DNA of 64,000 nt, taken from positions 1-64,000 of the forward strand of contig CACOIV010000003.1 in assembly GCA_902627335.1 (NCBI GenBank), written 5' to 3'. Of the stretch, positions 29,349 through 38,948 are shown one piece after another. Numbering within the stretch: the first letter of the stretch is position 1; the number at the start of each line of letters is the position of its first letter. The translations under genes were made by a program, and so were the position numbers. Origin of the DNA: an uncultured Prochlorococcus sp. (lineage in GTDB: Bacteria; Cyanobacteriota; Cyanobacteriia; PCC-6307; Cyanobiaceae). The notes beneath the pieces were generated by a model. It did not search any database. It saw nothing but the letters and a program-made list of their open reading frames with translations, and was not told where the DNA came from.

Positions 29349-30211
29349 AATGGAATCTCCAAACAAATATTTCCTAAAAATTGATTACGGAAGTCTTCTA
29401 ATAATTTACTTGCCATTCTTCTTCTATCGCCTGAAGTATGTTTTTCTGCTGTAAGGAATAACCATTTATTCGGATCTTTAAATCCTTCATTAATATCAAC
29501 TCCATATCTATTTGAAATTTTCTTTAAGGAAATATTATTTATTTTATTATTGCTTAGTTTTTGGATCATTTTAATAAACTCTATAGCAACAAAATCTAAG
29601 TCATAAGCTGCTTCTCCAATGTCATCACACAAAGCAAGATTTAAAGCCGATTTCTGATTATCTAGATAAGGAGGAATAACTCCAGGAGCATCCAATAGGT
29701 CTATACCATTTGATATTCTGATCCATCTTAAATCTCTTGTAACCCCTGCTTTTCTTGCGCTTTTTGCAACTTTCTTACCGGCTATCCTATTAATTAATGC
29801 TGATTTGCCTACATTTGGGAAGCCAAGAGTAAGAGCTCTAATTGGTCTTATTTTCATACCACGAGATAGTCTTCTCTCATCAATAGAAATTCTTGCTTTT
29901 GTGATAGCAAAAACAATCTCTTTAATTCCATCTCCCTTTTTTGCATCACACCATAGTGGAAAAATGCTATTTTCCTTAAACCAACCTTTCCAACTATCGA
30001 TACATTCATTAGAAATCATATCTGATCGATTAATGACTAATATATGTTTTTTATCCTGAATCCACTTATTTAAATGAGGATGACCTGTAGATAGAGGAAT
30101 TCTAGAATCTCTTACTTCAACGATAAGATCTACTCTATTAATTATTTGAGTTAATTTTTTTTCAGCTTTTGCTATATGGCCTGGATACCATTGAATTCTA
30201 GGTAATTCCAC
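29345..30211 (-). CDS. rbgA: Ribosome biogenesis GTPase RbgA (YlqF)
   Basis: A circularly permuted GTPase of 288 residues required for late 50S subunit assembly. The permuted motif order is visible: G4 as LVINRSDM first, then G1 as GFPNVGKSALINR, then G3 as DAPGVI. The N-terminal IQWYPGHIAKAEKKL is the family hallmark. The start codon is GTG at 30211. It is the first gene of the rbgA-rluD pair; 201 bases separate it from the divergent pgk. Confidence 0.95.
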   Translation of the reverse strand: MELPRIQWYPGHIAKAEKKLTQIINRVDLIVEVRDSRIPLSTGHPHLNKWIQDKKHILVINRSDMISNECIDSWKGWFKENSIFPLWCDAKKGDGIKEIVFAITKARISIDERRLSRGMKIRPIRALTLGFPNVGKSALINRIAGKKVAKSARKAGVTRDLRWIRISNGIDLLDAPGVIPPYLDNQKSALNLALCDDIGEAAYDLDFVAIEFIKMIQKLSNNKINNISLKKISNRYGVDINEGFKDPNKWLFLTAEKHTSGDRRRMASKLLEDFRNQFLGNICLEIPL

Positions 30212-30412
30212 TTGAATATATAGTAATAAATTTTGTTATTTATTTATATATTGCCATACAATCTAATTTAAATACCTTTAAAGCATTAACTGTATAACAG
30301 TCAGATTAAACGATTATTTTAAATATTATTAAGTCATATTTCTTGGAAAGCCTTTTTTAACCCAATCAACTTTATAAAACGTTAGGGTTTTGATTGTATT
30401 TAAGTTGTATTT

Positions 30413-31621
30413 ATGGCAAAGTTGTCTCTTTCAAGTCTAAACAAGACAGTTTTAGAAGGAAAAAAAGTTTTAGTTAGAGTAGACTTTAATGTTCCATTGG
30501 ATGATAATGGAGTAATTACTGATGATACTCGTATAAGAGCTGCAATCCCTACAATTAAATATCTTGTAGATAATTCAGCAAAAGTTATACTCGCAGCCCA
30601 TTTTGGCAGACCAAAGGGAAAAGTTAATGAAAAGATGAGATTAACACCTGTTGCGGAAAGATTGAGTTCGATCATTAGTAAAAAAGTTGTTTTATCAAAT
30701 AGTTGCATCGGCGATGATGCCCTTTCACTATCAAATAAATTAGAAAATGGGGATATCATGCTGCTTGAAAATGTTCGTTTTTATGCTGAGGAGGAGAAAA
30801 ACGATAACAATTTTGCAAAAGAATTGGCTTCCATAGCTGATATGTATGTTAATGATGCTTTTGGGGCTGCGCATAGAGCGCATGCTTCCACTCAGGGTGT
30901 TACAGAATTCTTAACCCCATCAGTAGCTGGATTTTTATTAGAGAAGGAACTTAAATATTTACAAGGTGCTATTGATAATCCTATAAGACCCCTCGCTGCT
31001 ATTGTTGGGGGTTCAAAAGTTAGTAGTAAAATTGGAGTATTAGATTCTCTATTAGATAAGTGCGATAAGATTATCATTGGCGGTGGAATGATTTTTACTT
31101 TTTATAAGGCTAGAGGTCTTGATGTAGGTAAAAGCTTAGTTGAAGAAGATAAACTTGAGCTGGCAAGAAATCTTGAGGAAAAAGCTCAAAGTAAAGGTGT
31201 TAAATTACTTTTGCCATCTGACGTAGTTCTTGCTGATTCATTCTCTCCAACTGCAAATAGTAAAATATCCGACATTAATAACATAAGTGGAGATTGGATG
31301 GGCCTTGATATTGGACCTGATTCAATCAAACTATTTCAGGATGCTCTATCTGAATGTAAAACAATTATTTGGAATGGCCCTATGGGTGTTTTTGAATTTG
31401 ATAAATTTGCTAATGGCACAAATGCAATTGCTTTGACTTTATCTCAATTAAGCTCTAATTCTGATGTGTGTACCATTATTGGAGGAGGGGATTCAGTAGC
31501 TGCTGTTGAGAAGGCTGGCTTAGCAGAAAAAATGTCTCATATCTCTACTGGAGGAGGAGCAAGTTTAGAATTGCTTGAAGGTAAAGTTTTGCCAGGCGTA
31601 GCTGCACTTGATGAATCTTAA
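30413..31621 (+). CDS. pgk: Phosphoglycerate kinase
   Basis: Pgk interconverts 1,3-bisphosphoglycerate and 3-phosphoglycerate, working in the Calvin cycle and glycolysis. [57 protein letters not shown] and [11 protein letters not shown] are all present. The 402-residue length is standard. Two hundred bases of AT-rich leader precede it. Its stop lies one base from the stop of the convergent hypothetical gene. Confidence 0.98.
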   Translation: MAKLSLSSLNKTVLEGKKVLVRVDFNVPLDDNGVITDDTRIRAAIPTIKYLVDNSAKVILAAHFGRPKGKVNEKMRLTPVAERLSSIISKKVVLSNSCIGDDALSLSNKLENGDIMLLENVRFYAEEEKNDNNFAKELASIADMYVNDAFGAAHRAHASTQGVTEFLTPSVAGFLLEKELKYLQGAIDNPIRPLAAIVGGSKVSSKIGVLDSLLDKCDKIIIGGGMIFTFYKARGLDVGKSLVEEDKLELARNLEEKAQSKGVKLLLPSDVVLADSFSPTANSKISDINNISGDWMGLDIGPDSIKLFQDALSECKTIIWNGPMGVFEFDKFANGTNAIALTLSQLSSNSDVCTIIGGGDSVAAVEKAGLAEKMSHISTGGGASLELLEGKVLPGVAALDES

Positions 31622-31622
31622 T

Positions 31623-32354
31623 TTAAAACTTTTCTAAAATATCAACTGACTTGGTAAATGAAATAAATCCCTTGGGGTGAGCTATTAATCCAGTCCAAAT
31701 TTGAGTTCCAGGTTTACTTGGAGCTCTTGTTACTTTAAATAACCCTCCAGAGGCTAATGGTATAAGGTTAATATCTTTTTTAATTAAATTGTCTTCTTGG
31801 TATTCATCTATTGTACCTGCGATTATTGAATCATTTAATGGATTATTGATAACTATATCAAGGTCATAATTTGAACCAGTTAATACCTTATTAGGAATAA
31901 AAATATCTAAATCTAATTCTTTATTATCATTTCTAATTATGGTTAAGTGATTTTTAATTTGAGGATTTTTAAATTTTCCATTTTTTAAGGAAAATAAGTA
32001 ATCGAAATTTGATTTTAAAGAGTATGTTTTGTCATTAATAACTTTGCTTCCAGTTAGATTAATATTAATTATTTTATTATTTGAATTTTTAGGTGAAATA
32101 TTTCTTATTTCCCACTTTATATTTGGAAATTCATAAACAATTTTATTATATTTTTTTATTATTCTTTCCTTTTCAGTATCTTCAAATAATTTATCTATAA
32201 AATCAATATTTCTTTTATTTAGATTGCTTTCAAGATTTACTAATATTTCTTTTTGGAAATTCCCACTAATTGCATTCTTAGCTGATATGAGATAGAAAAA
32301 GATATAAACTAAAGAAAATAATTTAGAAAACAAATTTAAATTTAATTTAAACAT
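31623..32354 (-). CDS. Conserved hypothetical secreted or membrane-anchored protein
   Basis: I do not recognise this 243-residue protein. The N-terminus has a basic stretch and a hydrophobic helix (SLVYIFFYLISAKNAISG) that looks like a signal peptide or anchor. The rest is a soluble, beta-rich looking domain with an NIIPLASGG-like turn and a terminal PSKPGTQIWTGLIAHPKGFISFTKSVDIL segment. It is divergent from murG with 44 bases between the starts. The neighbourhood of murG hints at the cell envelope, but this is only context. Confidence 0.8.
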   Translation of the reverse strand: MFKLNLNLFSKLFSLVYIFFYLISAKNAISGNFQKEILVNLESNLNKRNIDFIDKLFEDTEKERIIKKYNKIVYEFPNIKWEIRNISPKNSNNKIININLTGSKVINDKTYSLKSNFDYLFSLKNGKFKNPQIKNHLTIIRNDNKELDLDIFIPNKVLTGSNYDLDIVINNPLNDSIIAGTIDEYQEDNLIKKDINLIPLASGGLFKVTRAPSKPGTQIWTGLIAHPKGFISFTKSVDILEKF

Positions 32355-32398
32355 TATTACATTTGCAATAACTCTATTTTAATTGATTAGATCTGATT

Positions 32399-33493
32399 AT
32401 GAATAAAGCAGAAAATAATTTATTAATTGCAGCCAGCGGTACAGGAGGACATATTTTCCCTGCATTAACAATTGCAGACGAAATTAGTGATTATTGGGAT
32501 ATTACATGGTTGGGTATTAAAAGTAGATGCGAGGTAGATTTAGTACCTAAAAAATATTCTTTATTTTTGCTTGATTTTGAGACACCTTCCAAAAAAAATA
32601 TTTTTTTATTATTGCAGTATTTAAGAATTATATTTGCTTCTTTTAGAGTTTTAAAAATAATAAATAAACGAAAAATATCCTTGATATTAACAACAGGCGG
32701 ATATATTTCTGCTCCTACTATTATTGCCGCAAAAATATCAAATACTCCAATAATTATTCATGAGTCCAATGTTGAGCCAGGATTAGTAACGAAATATTTT
32801 GGAATGCTTTGTGATTTTGTTTTAATAGGATTTAAAGATACTGAACAATATCTAAGGCAATGCAGAACATTTTATACTGGGACTCCGCTTCGTCAGCAAT
32901 TCTACACTTCTAATAAATTACCGGATTGGGTTCCCAATAATGATGAACCACTGATATTAGTAATGGGAGGAAGTCAAGGTGCAACAGGAATAAATCAAAT
33001 GTTATATTATTCTTTGGATTTCCTTTTAGAAAAGAATATTAGAATTGTACATATAATTGGCAACAACGAAAATATTGATTTAAATTATAAAAAAAATAAA
33101 AATTATATTAGGAGAAGATTTATAAATAATATTGCTGCCCTGATGCAGAATTGTGATTTAGTTATTTCTAGATCTGGAGCTGGAGCCATAAATGAATTAA
33201 TGTATACTCAAAAACCATCAATATTAATACCTTTTCCAAATTCAAAAAATAATCATCAAGAGAAAAATGCCTTAATACTTTCTTCTGCAGGTGGAGCAAT
33301 TATTATAAATCAAAAACTGAATGCGAATATTTTCCTTAAGGACACCTTGGAGAGAATTTTCGAAAATGAAAGGAATAATAAAAGTAAGTTTAAAATACTT
33401 CAAATCATGCAAAAAAATATGCTGTCTCTCGAAAAAGATAATCCTCTAAGAAAAATCAAGAGAATTTTGAATCAATTTAGAAATGATTTGTGA
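32399..33493 (+). CDS. murG: UDP-N-acetylglucosamine-lipid II transferase MurG
   Basis: MurG adds GlcNAc to lipid I to make lipid II on the cytoplasmic face of the membrane. The GT-B fold signatures are AASGTGGHIFPALTIA near the N-terminus, LTTGGYISAPTIIAA, the VMGGSQGATGIN loop, and the donor-binding SRSGAGAINELM with IPFPNSKNNHQEKNA. Length 364 is typical. It overlaps the convergent CobD-like gene by 22 bases at the 3' end. Confidence 0.95.
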   Translation: MNKAENNLLIAASGTGGHIFPALTIADEISDYWDITWLGIKSRCEVDLVPKKYSLFLLDFETPSKKNIFLLLQYLRIIFASFRVLKIINKRKISLILTTGGYISAPTIIAAKISNTPIIIHESNVEPGLVTKYFGMLCDFVLIGFKDTEQYLRQCRTFYTGTPLRQQFYTSNKLPDWVPNNDEPLILVMGGSQGATGINQMLYYSLDFLLEKNIRIVHIIGNNENIDLNYKKNKNYIRRRFINNIAALMQNCDLVISRSGAGAINELMYTQKPSILIPFPNSKNNHQEKNALILSSAGGAIIINQKLNANIFLKDTLERIFENERNNKSKFKILQIMQKNMLSLEKDNPLRKIKRILNQFRNDL

Positions 33494-34557
33494 ATCTCAT
33501 TTGCTATTTTCTTATTTTTTTGGTGTGTTTGAATACTTATTCTGGCCCAATTTTCATTGAGTGATCTAAATGATGAACACTCTCTTATAAGAATTCCTTT
33601 AGATGCTAAGTATTTAATATTAGGAGAAAAAGATGTTTGAGATTCAATTAAAAAAAAATTTGTTGAAGTAAAATGAACTCGAAGTTTATTAGTTTTTGAC
33701 AGTTCATTAAAAAACCATTGTCTTTCAGTTTGGATCCAATTATGAATTTTTTTTGTCCAATTTTCATAATTTATTTTATTATTAAGTAATATTTTTCCAG
33801 CTTTGATAGCAAAACAGTTTAATGGCCAAGGATCTCTATTCTTATTAATTAATTCTAAATGTTTACTAGAACTTACTAAATAACCTAGTCTAATTCCAGC
33901 TATACTAAATAGTTTAGTCAGACTTCTAATTACAATTAAATTATCATAAGCTCCAACAAGAGGAATTAAAGATTCATTTTCACCGTTTGGAGTTACGGAA
34001 AGAAACGCCTCATCGCATATTACAAGTTTATATTTACTTAAAATATCTTCTAAAGACTTTCTAGACCATAATTGTCCTGTCGGGTTATGAGGATTGGTAA
34101 TCCAGAGGACATCACTTTGTGTATTAATTGGAAATGCTTGAGGATTACTTGCTGGCCATTCTTTTGGTAAATTGCTAAAAAAATATTCTGCATTCCAACA
34201 ACTAAGTGATCTTTCATAATCGACAAAACTTGGAATCGGCAAGCAATTTCTTCCAATTTTTGATGCTTCTAAACCTACCCATGTAATTAATTCTGACGCA
34301 CCGTTTCCAGGTAATATCCAATCTGGATTAATATTATGAAATTCTCCAATTATCTCTTTTAAATCATATAAGCTTTTCTCAGGATAAAATCTATATGCAC
34401 CATTTTTAATCTCTTCATATAAAGCTTTGATTAAGAATTTAGGAGGACTAAATGGAACTATAGAGGCGCTGGAGTCTATTATTTTTGTAATAGGGATATT
34501 ATTACTTTTTGCATGTGAGTAAATATTACCACCGTGATTAAAAGTAAAGTCTTCCAA
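33472..34557 (-). CDS. PLP aminotransferase-fold protein, CobD (threonine-phosphate decarboxylase)-like
   Basis: A 361-residue class I/II aminotransferase-fold protein. The N-terminal FNHGGNIYSHAKSNNI pattern with IDSSASIVPFSPP is typical of CobD/CobC, which makes (R)-1-amino-2-propanol phosphate for the nucleotide loop of cobamides. PLP-fold landmarks are NPHNPTGQLW, VICDEAFL and the Schiff-base lysine in IRSLTKLFSIAGIRLGY. HisC-like activity is the alternative, since a better hisC is present at 18.7 kb. The start is TTG at 34557. It overlaps murG at the 3' end. Confidence 0.82.
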   Translation of the reverse strand: MEDFTFNHGGNIYSHAKSNNIPITKIIDSSASIVPFSPPKFLIKALYEEIKNGAYRFYPEKSLYDLKEIIGEFHNINPDWILPGNGASELITWVGLEASKIGRNCLPIPSFVDYERSLSCWNAEYFFSNLPKEWPASNPQAFPINTQSDVLWITNPHNPTGQLWSRKSLEDILSKYKLVICDEAFLSVTPNGENESLIPLVGAYDNLIVIRSLTKLFSIAGIRLGYLVSSSKHLELINKNRDPWPLNCFAIKAGKILLNNKINYENWTKKIHNWIQTERQWFFNELSKTNKLRVHFTSTNFFLIESQTSFSPNIKYLASKGILIRECSSFRSLNENWARISIQTHQKNKKIANEIHKSFLN

Positions 34558-34609
34558 TATTTAAATCATTTTATTTATCTTAGATGAATATTATATTTTT
34601 AGTAATTAT

Positions 34610-35779
34610 TTAATCCTGCCATTTCATTCCTGAACCTATAGCATCTTTTATATTAGACATTTTATAAAATTCAAGTTGTTTCAAGATTCCTTTTGCTATT
34701 TCTGGAACTAGTAGGGGCCCTTTATAGATCCATCCTGTGTAGACTTGAATCAAAGATGCACCTGAACAGATTCGTTCCCAAGCGGCTTGCGGAGAATCAA
34801 TCCCTCCAACCCCAATAAGAATTATTTTTTTATCATTATTATGAATATGCTTAATTATATTATTTGCTTTCATTTGAAGAGGCTTTCCGCTTAAACCCCC
34901 AGATTCATTCATTAACTTTTTGCCTGTTTGCGAAATAATACGATCTTCCATACCTAATCTATCAAGACTTGTGTTTGTCGCAATTAAACCCTCGATTCTC
35001 ATTTCATTGATAAGTTTGCATATTTCATCAATTTCCTTAAAATTCAAATCTGGTGCAATTTTGACAAATAAAGGGGGGCATTCATTTAGAAGCTTGATCT
35101 CATAAAGTAATTCTTTTAAGAGTGATGGATCTTGTAATTTTCTCAGTCCTTCCGTATTAGGAGAACTCACATTAATTGTGGCGTAATCACAATAGGGTAT
35201 CAATTTCTTTAATGATGCTAAATAGTCTTCTGTTGATTTGTCTAAAGGTGTTATTTTCGACTTACCAAAATTAATTCCAAGACATATATTTTTTCTATCT
35301 TTTGTTTTTTTTATTTTTTGTTTAATTAAATTATCCTCTAAGCTAATAGACCCATTATTATTAAAACCCAATCGATTTAAAGCTGCTTGTTCTTTCGCTA
35401 ATCTGAATAATCTTGGTTTCTTATTACCAGGTTGTGGAAATTTAGTAACAGTCCCTAATTCAGAAAAGCCAAATCCAAAATCTCTCCATATATTTGCTGC
35501 GATTCCATTCTTATCAAACCCAGCGGCTAATCCTATTGGATTTATAAAATCAATACCACAAATATTTTGAGATAGTTTTTCACTTTTAATACATAATTCA
35601 TTACTAATATTTTTAAATATATTTTTCATAATGGGCCACTCTCTTTTACTGGATGAGAATTTCAATATATTTAAAGATAAATTAGTTAAATATTCTGCAT
35701 CAACCCCTTCATCATTTTCCAAAACAGGACTAATAATTTTCTCATAAATATTTGAAATTGAGGAAATTCTCTTGTTCAT
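34610..35779 (-). CDS. pyrD: Dihydroorotate dehydrogenase (quinone, class 2)
   Basis: PyrD oxidises dihydroorotate to orotate in pyrimidine synthesis, passing electrons to quinone at the membrane. The N-terminal extension with ICGIDFINPIGLAAGFDKNG and ELGTVTKFPQPGN marks class 2. NVSSPNTEGLR, LFVKIAPDL, ATNTSLDR and IGVGGIDSPQAAWERICSGASLIQVYTGW are further signatures. The 389 residues are slightly longer than E. coli PyrD. It lies five bases after rnhA on the same strand. Confidence 0.96.
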   Translation of the reverse strand: MNKRISSISNIYEKIISPVLENDEGVDAEYLTNLSLNILKFSSSKREWPIMKNIFKNISNELCIKSEKLSQNICGIDFINPIGLAAGFDKNGIAANIWRDFGFGFSELGTVTKFPQPGNKKPRLFRLAKEQAALNRLGFNNNGSISLEDNLIKQKIKKTKDRKNICLGINFGKSKITPLDKSTEDYLASLKKLIPYCDYATINVSSPNTEGLRKLQDPSLLKELLYEIKLLNECPPLFVKIAPDLNFKEIDEICKLINEMRIEGLIATNTSLDRLGMEDRIISQTGKKLMNESGGLSGKPLQMKANNIIKHIHNNDKKIILIGVGGIDSPQAAWERICSGASLIQVYTGWIYKGPLLVPEIAKGILKQLEFYKMSNIKDAIGSGMKWQD

Positions 35780-35784
35780 AAAAT

Positions 35785-36510
35785 TTATTCAATATCTTTA
35801 TTTTTTATAATTTGCCAATGTTGATCATTAATTGGTTTTAAAATCCAATTGCGCCATTTAAATTCTATATAATTTTCAATATTACTATTATTTTCTAAAC
35901 CTAATAAATCAAATAATTCATTTGATTTCAATAAATATTTTTTCTTTGCAAAGTTATCAATTAAATCAATTCTGTAGAATAAATTTTTTAAATTTTCTGG
36001 GGCAATTTCTTTTTTATCTAAAATAGATATCTTTTTTTTTGAATTTTGGTCAATATTTATCCCTTTGCTGTAGCTTGTTGCAATTAAATCAACTCTTTCA
36101 TTAGATGGATCTCCACTATGACCTTTTACAAATTCCATAGTTAAACCTGGAATTCTTAAAGAGTCAATTTGTTGCCATAAATCTAAATTTTGTACAGCTT
36201 TTCCATTACTTGTTTTCCAGCCATTTTTTTTCCAGTTTTTAATCCAATTTGTATAACCCTCTATAAGATATTTACTATCAGTTCTTAATTTAAAATTTTC
36301 CTTTAATCTGAAATTTTTAAGTTTTTCAATTGTTTTTATTGCTGCAGTAAGTTCCATTCTATTATTGGTAGTGTTTTCTGCAGCACCGCCAATCTCAATT
36401 TCACTACCATCAGCAAAAATTATTAAGCCACCCCATCCACCATTACCTGGATTACCACTACAAGCTCCATCAGTGGCAGCTTCGATTGCAATGTTATTTG
36501 TGATATCCAT
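35785..36510 (-). CDS. rnhA: Ribonuclease HI with C-terminal extension
   Basis: RNase HI cuts the RNA strand of RNA-DNA hybrids. The catalytic domain occupies about residues 1-150: [18 protein letters not shown] (first Asp), [11 protein letters not shown] (Glu), [24 protein letters not shown] (Asp) and [18 protein letters not shown] (His and last Asp). An extra C-terminal region of about 85 residues, not in the E. coli enzyme, contains [19 protein letters not shown]. It starts just after a strong hairpin following rplL and is followed by pyrD. Confidence 0.93.
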   Translation of the reverse strand: MDITNNIAIEAATDGACSGNPGNGGWGGLIIFADGSEIEIGGAAENTTNNRMELTAAIKTIEKLKNFRLKENFKLRTDSKYLIEGYTNWIKNWKKNGWKTSNGKAVQNLDLWQQIDSLRIPGLTMEFVKGHSGDPSNERVDLIATSYSKGINIDQNSKKKISILDKKEIAPENLKNLFYRIDLIDNFAKKKYLLKSNELFDLLGLENNSNIENYIEFKWRNWILKPINDQHWQIIKNKDIE

Positions 36511-36518
36511 ATATTTTA

Positions 36519-36542
36519 AGCCGATACAAATTAGTATCGGCT
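36519..36542 (-). promoter_or_regulatory. Hairpin between rplL and rnhA
   Basis: A perfect 9-base-pair inverted repeat, AGCCGATAC with GTATCGGCT, around a 6-base loop. On the minus strand it follows the rplL stop by 17 bases and ends 8 bases before the rnhA ATG at 36510. Only a short U-tract follows, so it looks like an attenuator, a processing stem or a block on rnhA translation rather than a classical strong terminator. It may separate the ribosomal operon from rnhA-pyrD expression. Confidence 0.6.
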
Positions 36543-36559
36543 ATTAATTCAAACTATAT

Positions 36560-36955
36560 TTATTTAAGTGTAACTTTTCCCCCAGCTTCTTCAATCTCTT
36601 TTTTAAGAGTTTCAGCTTCTTCTTTAGCAACCCCTTCTTTCACCGTTTTTGGAGCTGACTCAACTAAAGCTTTTGCATCTCCAAGTCCAAGTCCTGTGGC
36701 ATTTCTCACAACTTTTAAGACTTTGATTTTTGCAGCAGCATCAAAACTTTCTAGTACTACATCAAATTCACTCTTCTCTTCAGCTGCAGCAGCATCTCCA
36801 TCACCGCCTCCAGCTCCTGGAGCAGCCATCACTACACCAGCGGATGCGGCAGCTGAAACGCCAAAAGTCTCCTCAATTTGCTTAACAAGCTCGGAAGCCT
36901 CTAATAAGGAAAGAGATTTAAGTGATTCAAGAATTTCTTCGGTTTTTGCAGACAT
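36560..36955 (-). CDS. rplL: 50S ribosomal protein L7/L12
   Basis: L7/L12 forms the mobile stalk dimers that recruit translation GTPases. The N-terminal dimerisation helix ([26 protein letters not shown]), an Ala/Gly-rich hinge, and the C-terminal domain ([37 protein letters not shown]) are clear; 131 residues. It is the last gene of the secE-nusG-rplK-rplA-rplJ-rplL run, 27 bases after rplJ. Confidence 0.98.
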   Translation of the reverse strand: MSAKTEEILESLKSLSLLEASELVKQIEETFGVSAAASAGVVMAAPGAGGGDGDAAAAEEKSEFDVVLESFDAAAKIKVLKVVRNATGLGLGDAKALVESAPKTVKEGVAKEEAETLKKEIEEAGGKVTLK

Positions 36956-36982
36956 TTTCTTTAGTTAATAAATGATTAGGAT

Positions 36983-37510
36983 TTATGATTCTGAAGATTC
37001 AGAATGTTGTTTAAGTGATCTTGCAAGTCCTGATGGGACTTCATTTATACCAATAGCAATTTTGCTAGTCACAGCATTTAATGCACCAGCAATTTTCGCC
37101 ATTAGTACTTCTTTTGAAGGAAGGTTGGCGATTTCTTTGATTTCAGATTCACCAAGAAGTTTTCCTTCGAATAAAGCACCTTTAGTTTCGGATTTATTTG
37201 TTTCTTTTTGAAAGGTCTGGATAGCTTTAACTGCACTACCCACATCATCTTTTATTAAAACAAAAGCATTAGTACCAGTTAATAAAGATTCAAGGCCTGT
37301 CCAATTACTTTGTCCATCAATTGCTCTGCGCATTAATGAATTTTTTGTAACTTTGCAAATGCCGTTATTTGATCGCAATTTTGCTCTCAAGTCAGACATC
37401 TCTTTGATAGTTAAACCTTTAAAGTCAAGAACTACTGCCATTTCCGATTCGTTTAAGAGAGTTTTAATCTCCTCAACGATTTGTTGCTTATTCTCTAGTG
37501 TTCGGCCCAT
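36983..37510 (-). CDS. rplJ: 50S ribosomal protein L10
   Basis: L10 anchors L7/L12 dimers to the stalk base. The N-terminal [33 protein letters not shown] and [12 protein letters not shown] are family signatures; 175 residues. In many bacteria an L10-L12 complex binds the leader of its own mRNA; a matching hairpin leader lies directly upstream (37616-37652). Confidence 0.97.
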   Translation of the reverse strand: MGRTLENKQQIVEEIKTLLNESEMAVVLDFKGLTIKEMSDLRAKLRSNNGICKVTKNSLMRRAIDGQSNWTGLESLLTGTNAFVLIKDDVGSAVKAIQTFQKETNKSETKGALFEGKLLGESEIKEIANLPSKEVLMAKIAGALNAVTSKIAIGINEVPSGLARSLKQHSESSES

Positions 37511-37615
37511 TTTCTGTTTTTGGATCGTAGTTTAGGAAGAGCAGGAAATGCGGCAAAATTAAGAGAGGATGCCGCTATTATTCGATCCAATGGATAAAAA
37601 ATTAACGCAACCTCG

Positions 37616-37652
37616 GTAGGATTTATTAATTTAGAGATCTAAATTAACCTAC
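37616..37652 (-). promoter_or_regulatory. Putative L10 leader hairpin upstream of rplJ
   Basis: In the 186 bases between rplA and rplJ there is a long inverted repeat: GTAGG, a 5-base asymmetric bulge, TTAATTTAG, an AGAT loop, CTAAATTAA, then CCTAC, giving 14 base pairs in two blocks. The bulged stem and its position, about 105 bases before the rplJ start on the minus strand, resemble the L10 leader family that mediates autoregulation by L10-L12. The match is by position and shape only. Confidence 0.6.
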
Positions 37653-37696
37653 TTTCTTTGGCCGTATTATTGCAATATATATTGTACTACAAGAAG

Positions 37697-38404
37697 TTAA
37701 CTTTCTTGAAGAAACTCCTGTAATCCTCCTATATCAACCTGTACGGAAGGTCCCATTGTTGATGATATATACATTGTCTTCCAATATTTTCCTTTGGCAC
37801 CGCTAGGTTTATTTTTGTCAATAGCTTCTTGCAGGGTCTTAAGATTATCAAATAAAGCCTCAGATGAAAAACTTGCTTTCCCAAAACGTACATGCACTAT
37901 GCCAGCTTTATCAGCTCTGAATTCTAGCTTTCCTGCTTTGAATTCCTTAATGGCATTATCAATATCATTTGTTACAGTACCCGCTTTAGGATTAGGCATC
38001 AAACCTCTAGGTCCTAGTACTCTACCTAACTTCGCAACCTTTGGCATCATGTCTGGAGTAGCTATTAATAAATCAAAATCCATTTTCCCTTTATTTATAT
38101 CTTCAACTAAATCTTCTTCACCAAATAAATCAGCTCCTGCAGCTTTAGCTTTGGCAACATTTTCACCACTGGTAATAACCGCAATTTTTATACTTTGACC
38201 TGTTCCATGTGGTAGCGCAACAGTAGTTCTTAACTGTTGATCCGTATATTTAGGATCTATCCCTAAACGTATGTGAGCTTCAATGGTTTCATCAAACTTG
38301 GCATTAGCATTTTCTTTAACTATATTCAATGCATCTTTTGCCTGGTAGACGCGATCTTCAATCTTTTCAGAGAGAAGAGCCATTCTTTTAGATAGTTTTT
38401 TCAT
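37697..38404 (-). CDS. rplA: 50S ribosomal protein L1
   Basis: L1 forms the second stalk that moves E-site tRNA and often represses its own operon. [55 protein letters not shown] and [10 protein letters not shown] are signatures. The ATG at 38404 gives 235 residues, the usual length in this group; an in-frame TTG at 38422 is the longer alternative. It lies downstream of rplK (59 bases to the chosen start). Confidence 0.96.
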   Translation of the reverse strand: MKKLSKRMALLSEKIEDRVYQAKDALNIVKENANAKFDETIEAHIRLGIDPKYTDQQLRTTVALPHGTGQSIKIAVITSGENVAKAKAAGADLFGEEDLVEDINKGKMDFDLLIATPDMMPKVAKLGRVLGPRGLMPNPKAGTVTNDIDNAIKEFKAGKLEFRADKAGIVHVRFGKASFSSEALFDNLKTLQEAIDKNKPSGAKGKYWKTMYISSTMGPSVQVDIGGLQEFLQES

Positions 38405-38463
38405 AATATTTTTTGGGTTCAATCGGTTTTGTAAACCTCCCCTGTATTTAATTTGATAGGTAA

Positions 38464-38889
38464 TTAATCTGAAATAGAAACTCCCATATTTCGAGCTGTG
38501 CCCTCAATGACCTTCATTGCAGATTCAATACTTGTACAGTTTAAATCAGGAAGTTTAGTTTTGGCTATCTCTTCAAGTTGAGATTTGCTTATTTGCCCTA
38601 CTGAACCTTTTGCAGATTCTCCAGCACCTTTCTCGATACCGGCAGCTTTTGTAATCAAAACTGATGCAGGTGGTGTTTTTGTAATGAAAGTAAAACTTCT
38701 ATCTTCAAAAACAGAAATCTCTACTGGTATTACAAAACCAGCTTTATCTTGAGTGCGTGCATTATATTCTTTGCAAAAGGCCATTATATTCACACCATGC
38801 TGACCTAAAGCTGGTCCAACTGGAGGAGCAGGATTTGCTTTACCTGCTTGAAGTGCTAGCTTAATCAATGCAACAACTTTTTTTGCCAT
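38464..38889 (-). CDS. rplK: 50S ribosomal protein L11
   Basis: L11 binds the GTPase-associated centre of 23S r[41 protein letters not shown] and the C-terminal [19 protein letters not shown] are diagnostic; 141 residues is exactly the family length. It is followed by rplA and preceded by nusG, the standard bacterial order. Confidence 0.98.
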   Translation of the reverse strand: MAKKVVALIKLALQAGKANPAPPVGPALGQHGVNIMAFCKEYNARTQDKAGFVIPVEISVFEDRSFTFITKTPPASVLITKAAGIEKGAGESAKGSVGQISKSQLEEIAKTKLPDLNCTSIESAMKVIEGTARNMGVSISD

Positions 38890-38948
38890 AATCTTTTAGG
38901 TTCGTTTTTAAATAGAAATGAGATAATCAACAAATTAATTAAAAACCT

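Noticed and set aside
30359-30396. Crossing complementary segments AACCC/GGGTT and AATCAA/TTGATT in the pgk leader, suggesting a pseudoknot
   Set aside because: The connecting loops would be zero bases where the strands must span the stems, which is not sterically feasible; short complements are expected by chance in AT-rich DNA.
36696-36968. A 90-codon plus-strand ORF inside rplL
   Set aside because: It mirrors the Ala/Gly-rich hinge of L7/L12 and is best explained as a shadow frame.
37794-38198. A 134-codon plus-strand ORF inside rplA
   Set aside because: Antisense shadow of ribosomal protein L1; the sequence resembles no protein family.
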